Assembly: GCA_027038175.1 (NCBI GenBank)
Contig: JALVYB010000023.1
Coordinates: 1-56,978, forward strand
DNA: 56,978 nucleotides
From: Caldifarciminota bacterium
Lineage (GTDB): Bacteria; Hydrothermota; Hydrothermia; UBA1063; CAJXJZ01
Direction: 5' to 3'
The position numbers and the translations under genes were made by a program. The notes beneath the pieces were generated by a model. It was given only the letters and a program-made list of their open reading frames with translations. It made no database searches and was not told the origin of the DNA. Numbering within the stretch: the stretch's first letter is position 1; each line of letters starts with the position of its first letter. Shown here piece after piece: positions 9,279 to 18,810 of this stretch.

Positions 9279-9730
9279 AAATGTTGTGGTTAGTGTTTAC
9301 GCTTACAACAGCACTTTATGAGTACTCTCAAGGAGGAGTACAAATTTTTGATACGGATCCTTTGTGCTTTGAAAAGGCTGGTAATTATTATGGTATTGAC
9401 CCGCTCCTCCTGGAAGCCATTAGTATAGTGGAGTCCGGGCAAAATCCAGGTGCCGTGCATGTTAACCGCAATGGGACTATTGACATTGGGCATCCTCAAA
9501 TCAATGATAGGACTGCGAGAGCGTATAGTCTTGATGAGAGACAGATTCTCCACAATCCCTGTTATGCTACATATTCTATGGCTTATATCTTACGCTTGTT
9601 GTTCAACCGATACGGTACTACCTGGGATGCGGTAGGAAGGTATCACTCACAGAGAAAGAGGTTGAGAGTTCGCTATGCCTCTAAGGTGAAAAGGACCTAT
9701 GAAAAATTGAGAAGGAGAAGAAGGAAATAA
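9275..9730 (+). CDS. Lytic transglycosylase (SLT domain), VirB1-like
   Basis: A 151-residue secreted enzyme with a signal peptide and an SLT domain: YGIDPLLLEAISIVESGQNPGA holds the catalytic Glu (residue 53), followed by DIGHPQIN where most relatives have GLMQIN. It should cut peptidoglycan to let the mating channel through. The end is very basic (KLRRRRRK). The start is GTG at 9275 (GTGA overlap with the gene before) or ATG at 9281. Confidence 0.85.
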   Translation: MKMLWLVFTLTTALYEYSQGGVQIFDTDPLCFEKAGNYYGIDPLLLEAISIVESGQNPGAVHVNRNGTIDIGHPQINDRTARAYSLDERQILHNPCYATYSMAYILRLLFNRYGTTWDAVGRYHSQRKRLRVRYASKVKRTYEKLRRRRRK

Positions 9731-10413
9731 TGCTCGAGAAGATACTGCTTTTTATTCTTTTATCCCCCATTTATCAGTATGGTCCAGGATGGGAAAAGAA
9801 AAAGCCTGAAAAAAAGAAGCAAGAGAAAAGAGTGGTAACAGATACCACACTTGCCAGGAAGGCAAGAGAAAAAGCGAGTAAGTACATCCATTCTAAGGTG
9901 ATTGGTAAAGTTTATCCTGTTCCTCCAGGAGATACTAATTTTGTGGTTCCAAAAATAGATAAAGAAGCCCTTGAAAGAATTAAACATGTTTATAAGGGAG
10001 TGAAACTCCCTGTTGCTTCTACACATTATAAAGAGGACATTTTCCTTCCCTGGAGGTCTGATAGCACAATAAATGCCGTGTTAAAGGACCAGAGGGCAAG
10101 GAATATAGCATATAGACTCAGGAAAGTTAAGTTCGGTTTTTTCTTTGCTTATGATGATGACGAGAGGGCAGTTAGAAGATACCTGGAATTTCTGAAAGAA
10201 AAGAAGGTATTTCTTGTGCCTTATGTGGCGTTTAATCATGATGTGGTGGTAAGTGGCTACCAGGTCCCGAAATACGGGAGTTTATGGCTTGAAAAGACGG
10301 GAATAAAACCAGGGATTTTGAGTCCCGATATGGTAAGAAAGTTCAAAATAGAGGCATTGCCCGCTGTTGTCGTTATAGATGGAGATACAGGCAGAATTTA
10401 TTATGGATATTAA
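9730..10413 (+). CDS. TraW/TrbC-like periplasmic T4SS protein
   Basis: A 227-residue exported protein. The N-terminal half is Lys-rich with GKVYPVPPGDTN, like the TraW start ('GxxYPIxExD'). The C-terminal half (about residues 120-225) looks like the TrbC thioredoxin-type fold: a strand-helix pattern ending FKIEALPAVVVIDGDTG, with the cis-Pro loop typical of that fold. TraW and TrbC act together in pilus assembly and are fused in several F-like systems. No cysteines are present, so it is not a redox enzyme. Start abuts the preceding stop. Confidence 0.55.
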   Translation: MLEKILLFILLSPIYQYGPGWEKKKPEKKKQEKRVVTDTTLARKAREKASKYIHSKVIGKVYPVPPGDTNFVVPKIDKEALERIKHVYKGVKLPVASTHYKEDIFLPWRSDSTINAVLKDQRARNIAYRLRKVKFGFFFAYDDDERAVRRYLEFLKEKKVFLVPYVAFNHDVVVSGYQVPKYGSLWLEKTGIKPGILSPDMVRKFKIEALPAVVVIDGDTGRIYYGY

Positions 10414-10429
10414 ACAGGAGGTAAAAACT

Positions 10430-11041
10430 ATGAGGAAGTATGTATTTGTGTTGTCTGTGATTTCACTCTTTTTGGCAGGGTGTAATGGAAATAAAACTAC
10501 TGATGATAATTCTAACGGTGAAAATGGAGGTGTTGCTACAAAACCTGCTGTGTTGGAACCGTATTCTCTGGCTGATTACTCCTCTTTTGATGATTTCCAG
10601 TTTACCATTGATTCAGTTGTGCTATATAACGTGGAAGATACTGAGAGACTTGCTGCTTATCCTATCCACAAAACTGTTACAAAAGATGGCTTTTTAAATG
10701 GAGGAGTTGCTCTTGGAGATTTGGGATATATCGACGGAAAAGATATTCAATATGCGTTTTATATATCTGGCTCAAGAATAGTGAAGGCAGACACTGCTTG
10801 GAATGGGATTACCACTTATAGTGTTACTTCAGGATACATAGTCGTTAATGGGAAGCGGTATGCATTGGGATTTGAAACCGTCAAAAGAGACTATATGGGA
10901 AATGATTATTACCACAGTTCTGATTGCCCTGGTAAGATGTCCTTTGATAACGTAGGAGATGAGTTAGAGTTCTATTGGATGGTTACTTCTGATCCTCAAG
11001 ATACAGTGATGTACTCACACACGGCTCTTAGAACACAGTGA
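10430..11041 (+). CDS. Lipoprotein of unknown function
   Basis: A 203-residue lipoprotein: MRKYVFVLSVISLFLAGC is a full signal peptide with lipobox LAGC. The mature part begins with an Asn/Asp/Gly-rich linker and then a beta-rich domain with no motif I recognise. The start follows AACAGGAGGTAAAAACT, a strong site. Its place between TrbC-like and TraU genes suggests a mating-pair role, but that is inference. Confidence 0.7.
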   Translation: MRKYVFVLSVISLFLAGCNGNKTTDDNSNGENGGVATKPAVLEPYSLADYSSFDDFQFTIDSVVLYNVEDTERLAAYPIHKTVTKDGFLNGGVALGDLGYIDGKDIQYAFYISGSRIVKADTAWNGITTYSVTSGYIVVNGKRYALGFETVKRDYMGNDYYHSSDCPGKMSFDNVGDELEFYWMVTSDPQDTVMYSHTALRTQ

Positions 11042-11042
11042 A

Positions 11043-12509
11043 ATGAAGTATATTTACTTGATCTTTCTACTTGTCATACTGGTACCTGACAACGCTTATT
11101 CGCAAGTAGATATTTCCAATGTTTTGAATAATGCAGAAACTAACATATCTGGTCCATCAGGGGGCAGTGCTGAAGATGGAATGATAGACGCCATCGAAGA
11201 TGGTGATAATTGGGAGATCTCCGTGCATGTGCATCTTTTAGAAGAAGGAGTTGTAAGTGTTGATATGGATTATTATTTGCCATACGCTTACATAGAAGTG
11301 ACAACGGAGGCGGGATACTCGGGGATTCGTGCCATAAATCACCACATTCCGGGAGTGGACCATGTGAGTGGAAGCATATCAGACGAAGTTGCGGATGCTT
11401 TCAACTCTTTTAAGAACAGTCTTATTACCTCTCTTGCAGATGTTATGCCTCAGAAGTTCATAGACTACATTCAAAATATGGATGTTGAGAGTTTCTTTGG
11501 AGGCGGTCAGGGCAGGAATATGAATGCGGCAGAGCGTACATTCTGGCATGGACATGTTATACCTATCGCTTTCTTGATGAGTCAGGCTATACAAAGTGGT
11601 GTTGGGGCTTTGAAGGAAGCTGTGTGTGCTCTTACCTTTGGATATTGTTGTGGAGATGATTTTGACTCTGCCATTAACGACAATAACTGTGTTTTATCCG
11701 TTCCGGAGTTCAATGTATTCGCCTCAGAGATTCAGCCCTTATACAACCTTCCACTTGTTGCACTCGCTACCAACTTCACATGGACAGCAGCATCTCTTGC
11801 CTCCTATTTCTACATAGGGATTGACCCTTGCGTGGGGGATGCTGTTGTCTCTGAGGTGTATACTCTGAGTGATGTTAATGTGGCCGAAGTCTTGGGGCGT
11901 TTCCTTGCTTCTTTCCTGACTTTTGTTCCTTATGCTGGTGATAAATTATCAGATGCGGTAGAACCCTATATAGCAGGGGCTTTTGAGCAGTTAGGTCATT
12001 TGCTCGGGGAAGCAGGGAGCTACTTATGGCGTCAGATAAATGATGCTGTGGGGTCTATCACCGGAGGGCAGGAAGATTTGAATTCGCTACTTTCTCAGGC
12101 GGGAGAATATGCTCAATTGGGTTTGGGTATTGTTTTTGGCATGTGTTCTGGGACTTGGGGAAATATGATACCTTATAATGGCTCCTCTTTTAATCCCGAG
12201 AATGAGATAGCGTCTGCTTCTATGGCAGCCTGGAGGACGTGGTTGTGGTCAAATATCACGGGAACGGGAGTTTTTGGAGTGCTTTTTACCAATCCAGATG
12301 CTTCAAGGAAATACCTTTTCAAAATGTCGCCTGTTTATCCCAGATACGGAGCCATAGGGAGTGCAAGAGTGGGTTATGACCAGACTCTTGGTCAAATGGG
12401 AGTCAAGGCATACGCTCCATCCCAGAATTCCAAGAACAGGACATACGGCTATCTCCTTTGGAAGCATTATCACTGTGTGATTGTGTCCTGTGGTGGGGGT
12501 GGTGGATGA
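11043..12509 (+). CDS. traU: TraU-like mating-pair protein
   Basis: A 488-residue exported protein (signal peptide 1-20). Two areas resemble TraU: the middle, PEFNVFASEIQPL with a following Ala/Thr-rich helix and IDPCVGD; and the end, YPRYGAIGSARVG then YGYLLWKHYHCVI, like the TraU ending 'LLWRxxDCC'. TraU works with TraW/TrbC in DNA transfer. It is about 150 residues longer than F TraU and ends in an odd CGGGGG tail. Good fit by order (TraW/TrbC-U-TrbC-F-H-G). Confidence 0.6.
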   Translation: MKYIYLIFLLVILVPDNAYSQVDISNVLNNAETNISGPSGGSAEDGMIDAIEDGDNWEISVHVHLLEEGVVSVDMDYYLPYAYIEVTTEAGYSGIRAINHHIPGVDHVSGSISDEVADAFNSFKNSLITSLADVMPQKFIDYIQNMDVESFFGGGQGRNMNAAERTFWHGHVIPIAFLMSQAIQSGVGALKEAVCALTFGYCCGDDFDSAINDNNCVLSVPEFNVFASEIQPLYNLPLVALATNFTWTAASLASYFYIGIDPCVGDAVVSEVYTLSDVNVAEVLGRFLASFLTFVPYAGDKLSDAVEPYIAGAFEQLGHLLGEAGSYLWRQINDAVGSITGGQEDLNSLLSQAGEYAQLGLGIVFGMCSGTWGNMIPYNGSSFNPENEIASASMAAWRTWLWSNITGTGVFGVLFTNPDASRKYLFKMSPVYPRYGAIGSARVGYDQTLGQMGVKAYAPSQNSKNRTYGYLLWKHYHCVIVSCGGGGG

Positions 12510-12922
12510 TGGCGTTATTGCTACTGATGTTTACAGTATTGCCTTCTGGAGTGGGTGTCCGTGTGGGAAAGGTGAATTTCTTTGCAGTGTATTACTATTT
12601 TGACCCGCTTCAGCAGTCAGAGGGTTTTGTTAAGAACCTTGAAGCCCTGGAGAGATACAAGGAAAGGGCTAAGGTTAGTGTGAGGGCTTATACGATTTAT
12701 GGCCCTAAGAGAGTTAATGCTCTCAAAGAAATTTTAAGGACATATAAACAGAGAGACATATCCTTTTCTTTCTCTTTTGAGAGGCAATTTCCTAAGATTC
12801 TTGAATATGTCCCCGCATTTGTATTTCAGACAGATAAGGGGCTTTATATATACTATGGGGACGTCTTATTCAATGTTGCGTTTTCTCAATTCTTACAGGA
12901 TGTTCAGGGGGGTGTAAAATGA
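12506..12922 (+). CDS. Exported thioredoxin-fold protein, TrbC-like
   Basis: A 138-residue exported protein with signal peptide MMALLLLMFTVLPSGVG. The rest (VNFFAVYYYFD, then YVPAFVFQTDKGLYIYYGD) has the strand-helix-strand plus cis-Pro layout of TrbC/thioredoxin-like periplasmic T4SS proteins, without catalytic Cys. The ATG at 12506 overlaps the traU stop; the reading frame extends further upstream but inside traU, so I reject the longer form. Confidence 0.5.
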   Translation: MMALLLLMFTVLPSGVGVRVGKVNFFAVYYYFDPLQQSEGFVKNLEALERYKERAKVSVRAYTIYGPKRVNALKEILRTYKQRDISFSFSFERQFPKILEYVPAFVFQTDKGLYIYYGDVLFNVAFSQFLQDVQGGVK

Positions 12923-13854
12923 ACTTTGTTCTCTTATTTTTTGTGATAGCAGGTGGTCTTGGAGGAGAGATAGAAGGCTCCAAAGGGTGGTTGTGGTATA
13001 TTAAGAAGGATACCACAAAACAGATTATTGATACCACAGCAAAAGCACGGGCGGATTCCATAATCAAAAATGCTCCCAAGTGGACGAAGGAAAAGGAGCC
13101 AGAGCACCTTAAAAAGGAACCTTTTACCCTCTATGGTCCAGAAAGGCATTTTAAGGAAGCTCCACAGGACACAGACTTTTCAGATGTCCCTATTGTGGAT
13201 GCAGATAAATTACCACAGCCCGTAGTGCAGTTTCTCATGTATCCAACTCCTGAGAATGCTAAAAAGTTCCTTGCTTTCTACCAGAGATTACAGGAGAGAG
13301 GTCAGGCTATGTATAATGCTTTGCGTCAGGCTATTCTCACCGAAGGTATTTACCTTTCTCCGTCCACACCTCTTGCGGATTTCGCTAATGCCTCGTATGT
13401 GGCAGACATGAGAGATTCCATTCTAAATGATATGAAAAAGCACTGCATATTGGTTTATTTCTTCTCTACGAGGTGTCATTTCTGTGCTCAGGAGACTCCT
13501 ATTATGGAGGCTCTCTTTGAGGAAGGATACCAGGTACTCGGTATATATCCGCCTTCACAGAAGGGAGAGATAAAGTCTTATAGAGAGAGATTTGGAATTG
13601 CTTTTCCTCTTAAACCTGACGGGGGAGAAGCAGTTACTTTCAACATTAACTCAGTTCCGGCAGTAGGGGTACTCGTGGATAAAGGTAATGCTCAGGAGGA
13701 CGAATTCTACATTATAGCGAGAGGAGTTACTTCCATTAGTGATATAAAGAGGCTCCTTATAGATGTCCATAGGAAGGCTTTTAAGCCCGTCAAGACTTAT
13801 AAAAAAATAAAGTCTTATTCACTTGGAGGTAAAAACCATGAAAGCTCGGGTTAA
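12919..13854 (+). CDS. traF: TraF-like periplasmic thioredoxin-fold protein
   Basis: A 311-residue exported protein; residues about 165-290 form a thioredoxin-like domain with a CHFC active-site motif (residues about 185-188) and a SVPAVGVLVD cis-Pro strand. TraF is needed for pilus assembly; many F-like TraF and TrbB proteins keep the CxxC and act as disulfide isomerases, useful here because the next gene makes a Cys-rich protein. Starts within the end of the TrbC-like gene (ATGA). Confidence 0.8.
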   Translation: MNFVLLFFVIAGGLGGEIEGSKGWLWYIKKDTTKQIIDTTAKARADSIIKNAPKWTKEKEPEHLKKEPFTLYGPERHFKEAPQDTDFSDVPIVDADKLPQPVVQFLMYPTPENAKKFLAFYQRLQERGQAMYNALRQAILTEGIYLSPSTPLADFANASYVADMRDSILNDMKKHCILVYFFSTRCHFCAQETPIMEALFEEGYQVLGIYPPSQKGEIKSYRERFGIAFPLKPDGGEAVTFNINSVPAVGVLVDKGNAQEDEFYIIARGVTSISDIKRLLIDVHRKAFKPVKTYKKIKSYSLGGKNHESSG

Positions 13855-16438
13855 GGTAATTTTACTACTTGGGCTTTTAGTGATAGGTGGTGTCTTTACT
13901 GCCAGGAAAACACTCTTTTCAAATACTATTAGCATCAGCAGATTCCTGGTGAGCAGTTCCGTTATCTCTCAGGGTAATATACATGTCTTCGGGATGTATA
14001 CTGACACTCTTTTGTCTGCTATCTCCTGTGATTCACTCAATACTGATATGGTTAGAACGCTCGTTATGCAGTCGGGGCACTGGCAGCAGCATCTTATCGA
14101 TGACGGTTTCTATATGGGTGACTCCTGTGTTCTTGACAGCTTAATAGTGGTTAGCTGGGGATGTTTAAGTGGTGGGGGAGCAGATATACGAGGCAATAAA
14201 CCAGGTGAATCAGGTATGTCTGGTGGAACTAAGGCAATAGGGCAGGATACAATTGCAGTAAGTTATAATGTTCAGATCTGTTGTGGTGATTGTGGTACTG
14301 GTGGTGGTGGGTCTGGAGGTGGTGGTTCAGGTGGATATTCCTGTCCATCCTGTCCAGGTGGAACTACTCCAGGGAGATTGGATAAAGTTTTTGGTGTAAA
14401 CGGAGGATTTGACTGTCGATATGTAACCAATGACGATTCGGCAAGGGCATATTTCGACAGGTATGTCAAGAATTCTGTTAATCCGTATCAAGTCCTTGCC
14501 CAGGAAGGGATTGATGGAGTGGCATCGGCTCAAGTGATCTACAATGGATATGGGAGTTGCTATCAGGGTGGAGAAGATGAATTCGGAGGATTTAATTATT
14601 CCGTTTTTGAAATATATTACTCAATATGCTATTGTCAGACTTCAGGAGCAACCTGTGATACGGCAAATCATCCCTATGTGGAAGTGTTTTACTCTATGTC
14701 GGTTCCTCTGGCGACGGAGATGTATGATGGGCTTTATTCTTTAAGCACAACTACACTTGACCAGCTCCTTAATATGAGTGGTGTCACTGCTACTCCACAG
14801 GAGCTTGTGGGTGGCACCATGAATGATGCTATGATAGAGTATGTACGCAAACAGTTTGCGATAAAATACGCTGGGAGGAAGCCAAGACCCGAATATATAA
14901 GGGTTTGTAGTGCTACAACAGGTACTTATGCACCAAGTAACTACTCTAATGGATACCTGTATTTAAATCACTGGAAATTGGTATATTACGCTGATGTGGA
15001 TTCGTTTGATAACTCCAATTCAGACTACGACAGCGGTTATGATTCCTCGCTTCCGGGGGATGACCCGAGAGAGGCATTTGTTAAAAGCAACAATCAGAGT
15101 CTATTAGAGAAATGGAGACAGATACTCGGGATTGATCCGAGTATTGATGTGAGCGGCTCTTTTACCATTCAGGATGTCTGGCAAAGGATTATAGATAGAT
15201 GGACTTCTTACTTCTATAATAACAACAAACTAAAGGTTAATGCTAACAATGATATAGCAAAACTTGATTTTGAATTAAACCAGGGAATTTACCTTCCCAA
15301 GCGGAGACATTACAGAATATTCGACCTGTCAAGTGGTTTGAATCTGAAAATGAGTTGTGCGGGTCTGGATTTCTGGACAGATCTTAAAGCACGGTTAAAT
15401 CTAAATAACCTTCAGGACTACATAGCGGATGTTGTGGCTACAAAGGCATGGGCGTTACTGTATTCTCTGGTCGCCTCTGTCCCAGGAGTGGCTAATACAA
15501 TAAACGGCATAACGAAGATAGGAGGACTCTCTCTCACGAAAGATATTGATTTGTGTCATGACTTGGAAAAAGTTACTCAATCACTACCAGCAGAGAAAAA
15601 CCTCAGTGTCTCAGAGCGGTGGTGTATAAACTCCAAACTCGCTCTGGGAGTGGCTAACTCATTTGAGGAAGCGAAGGATATGTGTATTGATGAGCAGAAA
15701 GCAGCAACACTCCAGACTGGTGGAATGGATAGTGTAAGCGTATCTCTTACAGATATGGAATGCTGGAAGAACAGGTACAGGGACACTACGCAGTATGCTG
15801 GAGCATTTGCAAAGGCTCTTATAGGAGATATTACCGTAACGCCTACTACACAGGCTTCAGGAACGAGAATAGTGAAGACAAAAACCTGGACCGGACAACC
15901 GATAGATACATTTGTGTTCATTCCTATTAGGGACACATTAAGCAGTCTGATGGAAGGAATCGTGGAAGAATACAGGGAGTTCTTTACCTCACAGGACAGC
16001 AGGGTAGATATAACCGATTATGTGAATGCCCTGAAGGGATTAAATATCACAGGATATATTGACTTACCGGTTCTTCAAGCAATCGCAACCATAGATGATG
16101 ATGTTGTGAGAGAGCGGTATGTTTCAGCCTATGCAGAACTTATAGCATACAATTACACGCTCCAGCTGTTTAACCTTGCCAGACTTGCCATTAGAGGGTG
16201 TCTGTTTACTGGAGATGATTACTCATCCTTCACCAATGTGAAGGATGAGATCTTAAAGCGATATAACGTTATTCTTACCGATCTTAGTCTCTTGGAAAAA
16301 GAGGTTGACCCTGACGCTAAAAAGGAGATGCTTAAATCCGTTCAGGACTATTATGTTTCATCTGTGACAAAGCAATTGGGAGATTTATTACAGGCTTATG
16401 GTGCTTCAGGAGTTAAGGACTTTTCATTTGGAGAATAG
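13838..16438 (+). CDS. traH: Very long TraH-like protein with Cys/Gly-rich N-terminal region
   Basis: An 866-residue exported protein, almost double the roughly 460 residues of F TraH. From about residue 480 it follows TraH: a CAGLDFW stretch like TraH's 'GCGGIDxF', a loop-helix DLKARLNLNNLQDYI, and an Ala-rich helix before CHDLEKV; the C-terminal helices are TraH-like too. The first 470 residues are Cys-rich with a natural GGGGSGGGGSGG linker at about 154-166, and look more like a surface adhesin. It may combine TraN- and TraH-like jobs. Start fixed by GGAGGTAAAAACC. Note the adjacent CxxC TraF. Confidence 0.65.
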   Translation: MKARVKVILLLGLLVIGGVFTARKTLFSNTISISRFLVSSSVISQGNIHVFGMYTDTLLSAISCDSLNTDMVRTLVMQSGHWQQHLIDDGFYMGDSCVLDSLIVVSWGCLSGGGADIRGNKPGESGMSGGTKAIGQDTIAVSYNVQICCGDCGTGGGGSGGGGSGGYSCPSCPGGTTPGRLDKVFGVNGGFDCRYVTNDDSARAYFDRYVKNSVNPYQVLAQEGIDGVASAQVIYNGYGSCYQGGEDEFGGFNYSVFEIYYSICYCQTSGATCDTANHPYVEVFYSMSVPLATEMYDGLYSLSTTTLDQLLNMSGVTATPQELVGGTMNDAMIEYVRKQFAIKYAGRKPRPEYIRVCSATTGTYAPSNYSNGYLYLNHWKLVYYADVDSFDNSNSDYDSGYDSSLPGDDPREAFVKSNNQSLLEKWRQILGIDPSIDVSGSFTIQDVWQRIIDRWTSYFYNNNKLKVNANNDIAKLDFELNQGIYLPKRRHYRIFDLSSGLNLKMSCAGLDFWTDLKARLNLNNLQDYIADVVATKAWALLYSLVASVPGVANTINGITKIGGLSLTKDIDLCHDLEKVTQSLPAEKNLSVSERWCINSKLALGVANSFEEAKDMCIDEQKAATLQTGGMDSVSVSLTDMECWKNRYRDTTQYAGAFAKALIGDITVTPTTQASGTRIVKTKTWTGQPIDTFVFIPIRDTLSSLMEGIVEEYREFFTSQDSRVDITDYVNALKGLNITGYIDLPVLQAIATIDDDVVRERYVSAYAELIAYNYTLQLFNLARLAIRGCLFTGDDYSSFTNVKDEILKRYNVILTDLSLLEKEVDPDAKKEMLKSVQDYYVSSVTKQLGDLLQAYGASGVKDFSFGE

Positions 16439-16447
16439 GAGGGGAAC

Positions 16448-18247
16448 ATGAATGGCAAAAGGATATTGATTATTCTTGCAATCGTTTTCCCAGCCTTATT
16501 GAAGGGTGGGCAGGTTAGGACATTCTCGCATCCTGGAAATTCTTATCAAGTTCTTGGCGGAGATTATGGCATTCCAGATCCACCGAGACCTCCTGGTAAT
16601 GGTTATCCTATTCCGCCGCATGTTTGGATAGATACACTTCGTGATAGGATAGATAGTCTACCTAATGGCTTCAGTCAAATTGGAAATGTGACCGTTTTTG
16701 GTTCACCTCTGACGGCACTTATGGTCCAGACGGGTGCAAATATTATGTCTTCTGTAATGCAATCGTCTTGGTATCCTAAAGTCCTTGCTATTGCCGCTTT
16801 AATAGGCATCTTTCTTCTGGTGGCTGGGATGTGGTTTGCAGGACGCGCAAGTCTTACTGGTATCATAGCCTATTTTGTGCTAATTCTCTTTCTTTATTTT
16901 GCTTTTACTCCTGCTGGGGGGACTACTCAATTGTATTTCCGCTCGTATTATCTGGATAGTCCCAATGTTTATTCAGTACAGGTTCCCTGGGGATATTGGC
17001 TTATAACGGGTTCTATCTCAGAACTTATAACAGCAATTCAGAGAGAGACCGATATGGTCGCATCAAATTTCTCAAATCCTGTCATGGCTATGGGACTTCT
17101 GGGAAGGTATTTAACTACTTCTACGAACGCATTTTTAAATGAATTTTTCAAGGGAGGTGTCCCTCCGAGTTTGAAGGAGGTAGTGGAAGATTTTAACGAG
17201 CAGTGTGTAGAACCCGCCCTCGTAGCAGGGGCTGATTTCACAGACAAGGGCATATCAGTTGGTAGTATCCCAGATGGTATAGTGAATGTAGTAAAGTACG
17301 TGCCTCAAAATGATTTGAATAAGGTAGAAACATACAATTTCCTGGACAATGGCCAACCAGGTATCACTTGTCGGGAATACTTTTATAGTTATGTAAAACC
17401 ATCAATAGAGCGATATCTCGGGGCACATTTTGATTCTGAGGAAATACAGGATCCGAATGACCCTAATAAGAAGGTTACAGTCGCTTATTATCTTCAGAAC
17501 GAGACCGATCAGCCCACTGAACACAATCTATTTGCAGTAATTCCTACGGATGCTACTCAGGCAGAGACAGGTATTAGCACGTTTATTACTTCAAGTATGT
17601 TTAAGTCCGCTCTTCTGGAGAATCTTTATAAAAAGGGCGTTAAGAATCTTGATGTTGTCTCAACTAACAAGATATACCAAAAGTTAGAAGGCACCAAGTT
17701 CGCTTCTGAGTTTGCGGAAGTCCTACTGGTGATGACTTCAAGAATGCTTTTGAAGGCTATGCCCCTTGCTCAAGCGGTCCTCCTGGGCTTCTTGTTTGCT
17801 GTCTTCCCATTGATACTACCCTTCTCCATGCTTCCTGGAAAGCAAAACCTCTTGATGGGATACTTTATGTCAATTGCCTGGGTAATATCCTGGGGAATTA
17901 TGTTTATCTTGATTGCAAATATTCTTCCTTTACAGAATTATCTTAAAGAGTTTATAGAGTTCCTTAATAACGCTAACAACATGGAATATATAGTTATACC
18001 ACAGGCGTATATTACTCAATTCTCAAATAACTACGAGATCTATACTATTGTTATGGGTTTCTTAATGGGACTTGTCCCGGTCATTACTTATCCCTTGTTC
18101 TTCAGAGGTGCAGTAGGGGCAATAGGTTCTATTGCGGGTCTTGGCGGTGCAATAGTTACCACAGGGCTGTTTACAGCTCGTACTGTTGGTGATGTTGTGG
18201 GTGGGACGATCCATACGGCCGAAAAGGCAGCAGCAGGTGGAGCATGA
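16448..18247 (+). CDS. traG: TraG-like / VirB6-like polytopic mating protein
   Basis: A 599-residue protein with a signal sequence, a membrane block at about residues 110-155, a long periplasmic loop, and a second block at about 440-580. This matches the TraG N-terminal region (VirB6-like), the inner-membrane pore of F-type systems. It lacks the long C-terminal entry-exclusion/stabilisation domain of F TraG. Good ribosome-binding site (AGGAGGGGAAC). Ends overlapping the next gene by ATGA. Confidence 0.75.
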   Translation: MNGKRILIILAIVFPALLKGGQVRTFSHPGNSYQVLGGDYGIPDPPRPPGNGYPIPPHVWIDTLRDRIDSLPNGFSQIGNVTVFGSPLTALMVQTGANIMSSVMQSSWYPKVLAIAALIGIFLLVAGMWFAGRASLTGIIAYFVLILFLYFAFTPAGGTTQLYFRSYYLDSPNVYSVQVPWGYWLITGSISELITAIQRETDMVASNFSNPVMAMGLLGRYLTTSTNAFLNEFFKGGVPPSLKEVVEDFNEQCVEPALVAGADFTDKGISVGSIPDGIVNVVKYVPQNDLNKVETYNFLDNGQPGITCREYFYSYVKPSIERYLGAHFDSEEIQDPNDPNKKVTVAYYLQNETDQPTEHNLFAVIPTDATQAETGISTFITSSMFKSALLENLYKKGVKNLDVVSTNKIYQKLEGTKFASEFAEVLLVMTSRMLLKAMPLAQAVLLGFLFAVFPLILPFSMLPGKQNLLMGYFMSIAWVISWGIMFILIANILPLQNYLKEFIEFLNNANNMEYIVIPQAYITQFSNNYEIYTIVMGFLMGLVPVITYPLFFRGAVGAIGSIAGLGGAIVTTGLFTARTVGDVVGGTIHTAEKAAAGGA

Positions 18248-18630
18248 GGGGAAATAATATACCAGAGCTGAAATTTCTCGGTAAATCCGAAAGGCTTGTC
18301 TATGCCTTTCTGATAATGGTAGTACTTACGGGGCTTCTTGGAACGGGGGTGTATATTGCGTGGTTGCTGCTGGTGTTGATTTTTAAGGTGCTCATGCACT
18401 TGAGACTCGTGGGATTGTTACTTGCACTTCTTATATTTCTCCTGGCGGTGGGCGTATTAACTACTTTCTCCATGCGTTTTGCAGCACTTCTTAGAATGAT
18501 TGCTGGTAATATGATGTTCCTGTACTTAGAGCGGAAGGATAAGAGGCGTGCTATGGAGTTCATCCGGGCGGTAGGAGAGCCAATAGAGGAACAGAGGACT
18601 GGAGAAGGTCCGGAAGGTGAGAGTGAATGA
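18244..18630 (+). CDS. Small membrane protein, last gene of T4SS operon
   Basis: A 128-residue protein with two or three hydrophobic helices (about 18-45 and 50-85) and a charged tail ending GEGPEGESE. Unknown family. It overlaps traG by ATGA, so it is translationally coupled and likely part of the transfer apparatus or of mating-pair exclusion. Confidence 0.65.
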   Translation: MRGNNIPELKFLGKSERLVYAFLIMVVLTGLLGTGVYIAWLLLVLIFKVLMHLRLVGLLLALLIFLLAVGVLTTFSMRFAALLRMIAGNMMFLYLERKDKRRAMEFIRAVGEPIEEQRTGEGPEGESE

Positions 18631-18810
18631 GGACAGTTTATTATTCTCATATTATTATTCGCCTATATTATTATTGGCAGTGTAATTATTTTTAGGGTTG
18701 TATGTATTATTTGAAGGATAGTTTATTATTTAAGTTTGAAGGGGTAACAATAATAACAACAACGGTAAAAAATAAGCAACAAGAACAAGAATAATGTAGG
18801 AGGTGCAACA
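18631..18810. other. AT-rich spacer between T4SS operon and accessory genes
   Basis: 180 bp, extremely AT-rich, with repeated ATTATTATT and GTTTATTATT words and Pu-rich AACAACAA runs before the next ribosome-binding site. It probably holds the promoter for the genes at 18811 onward, but I see no confident -35/-10 pair and no gene. Confidence 0.5.
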
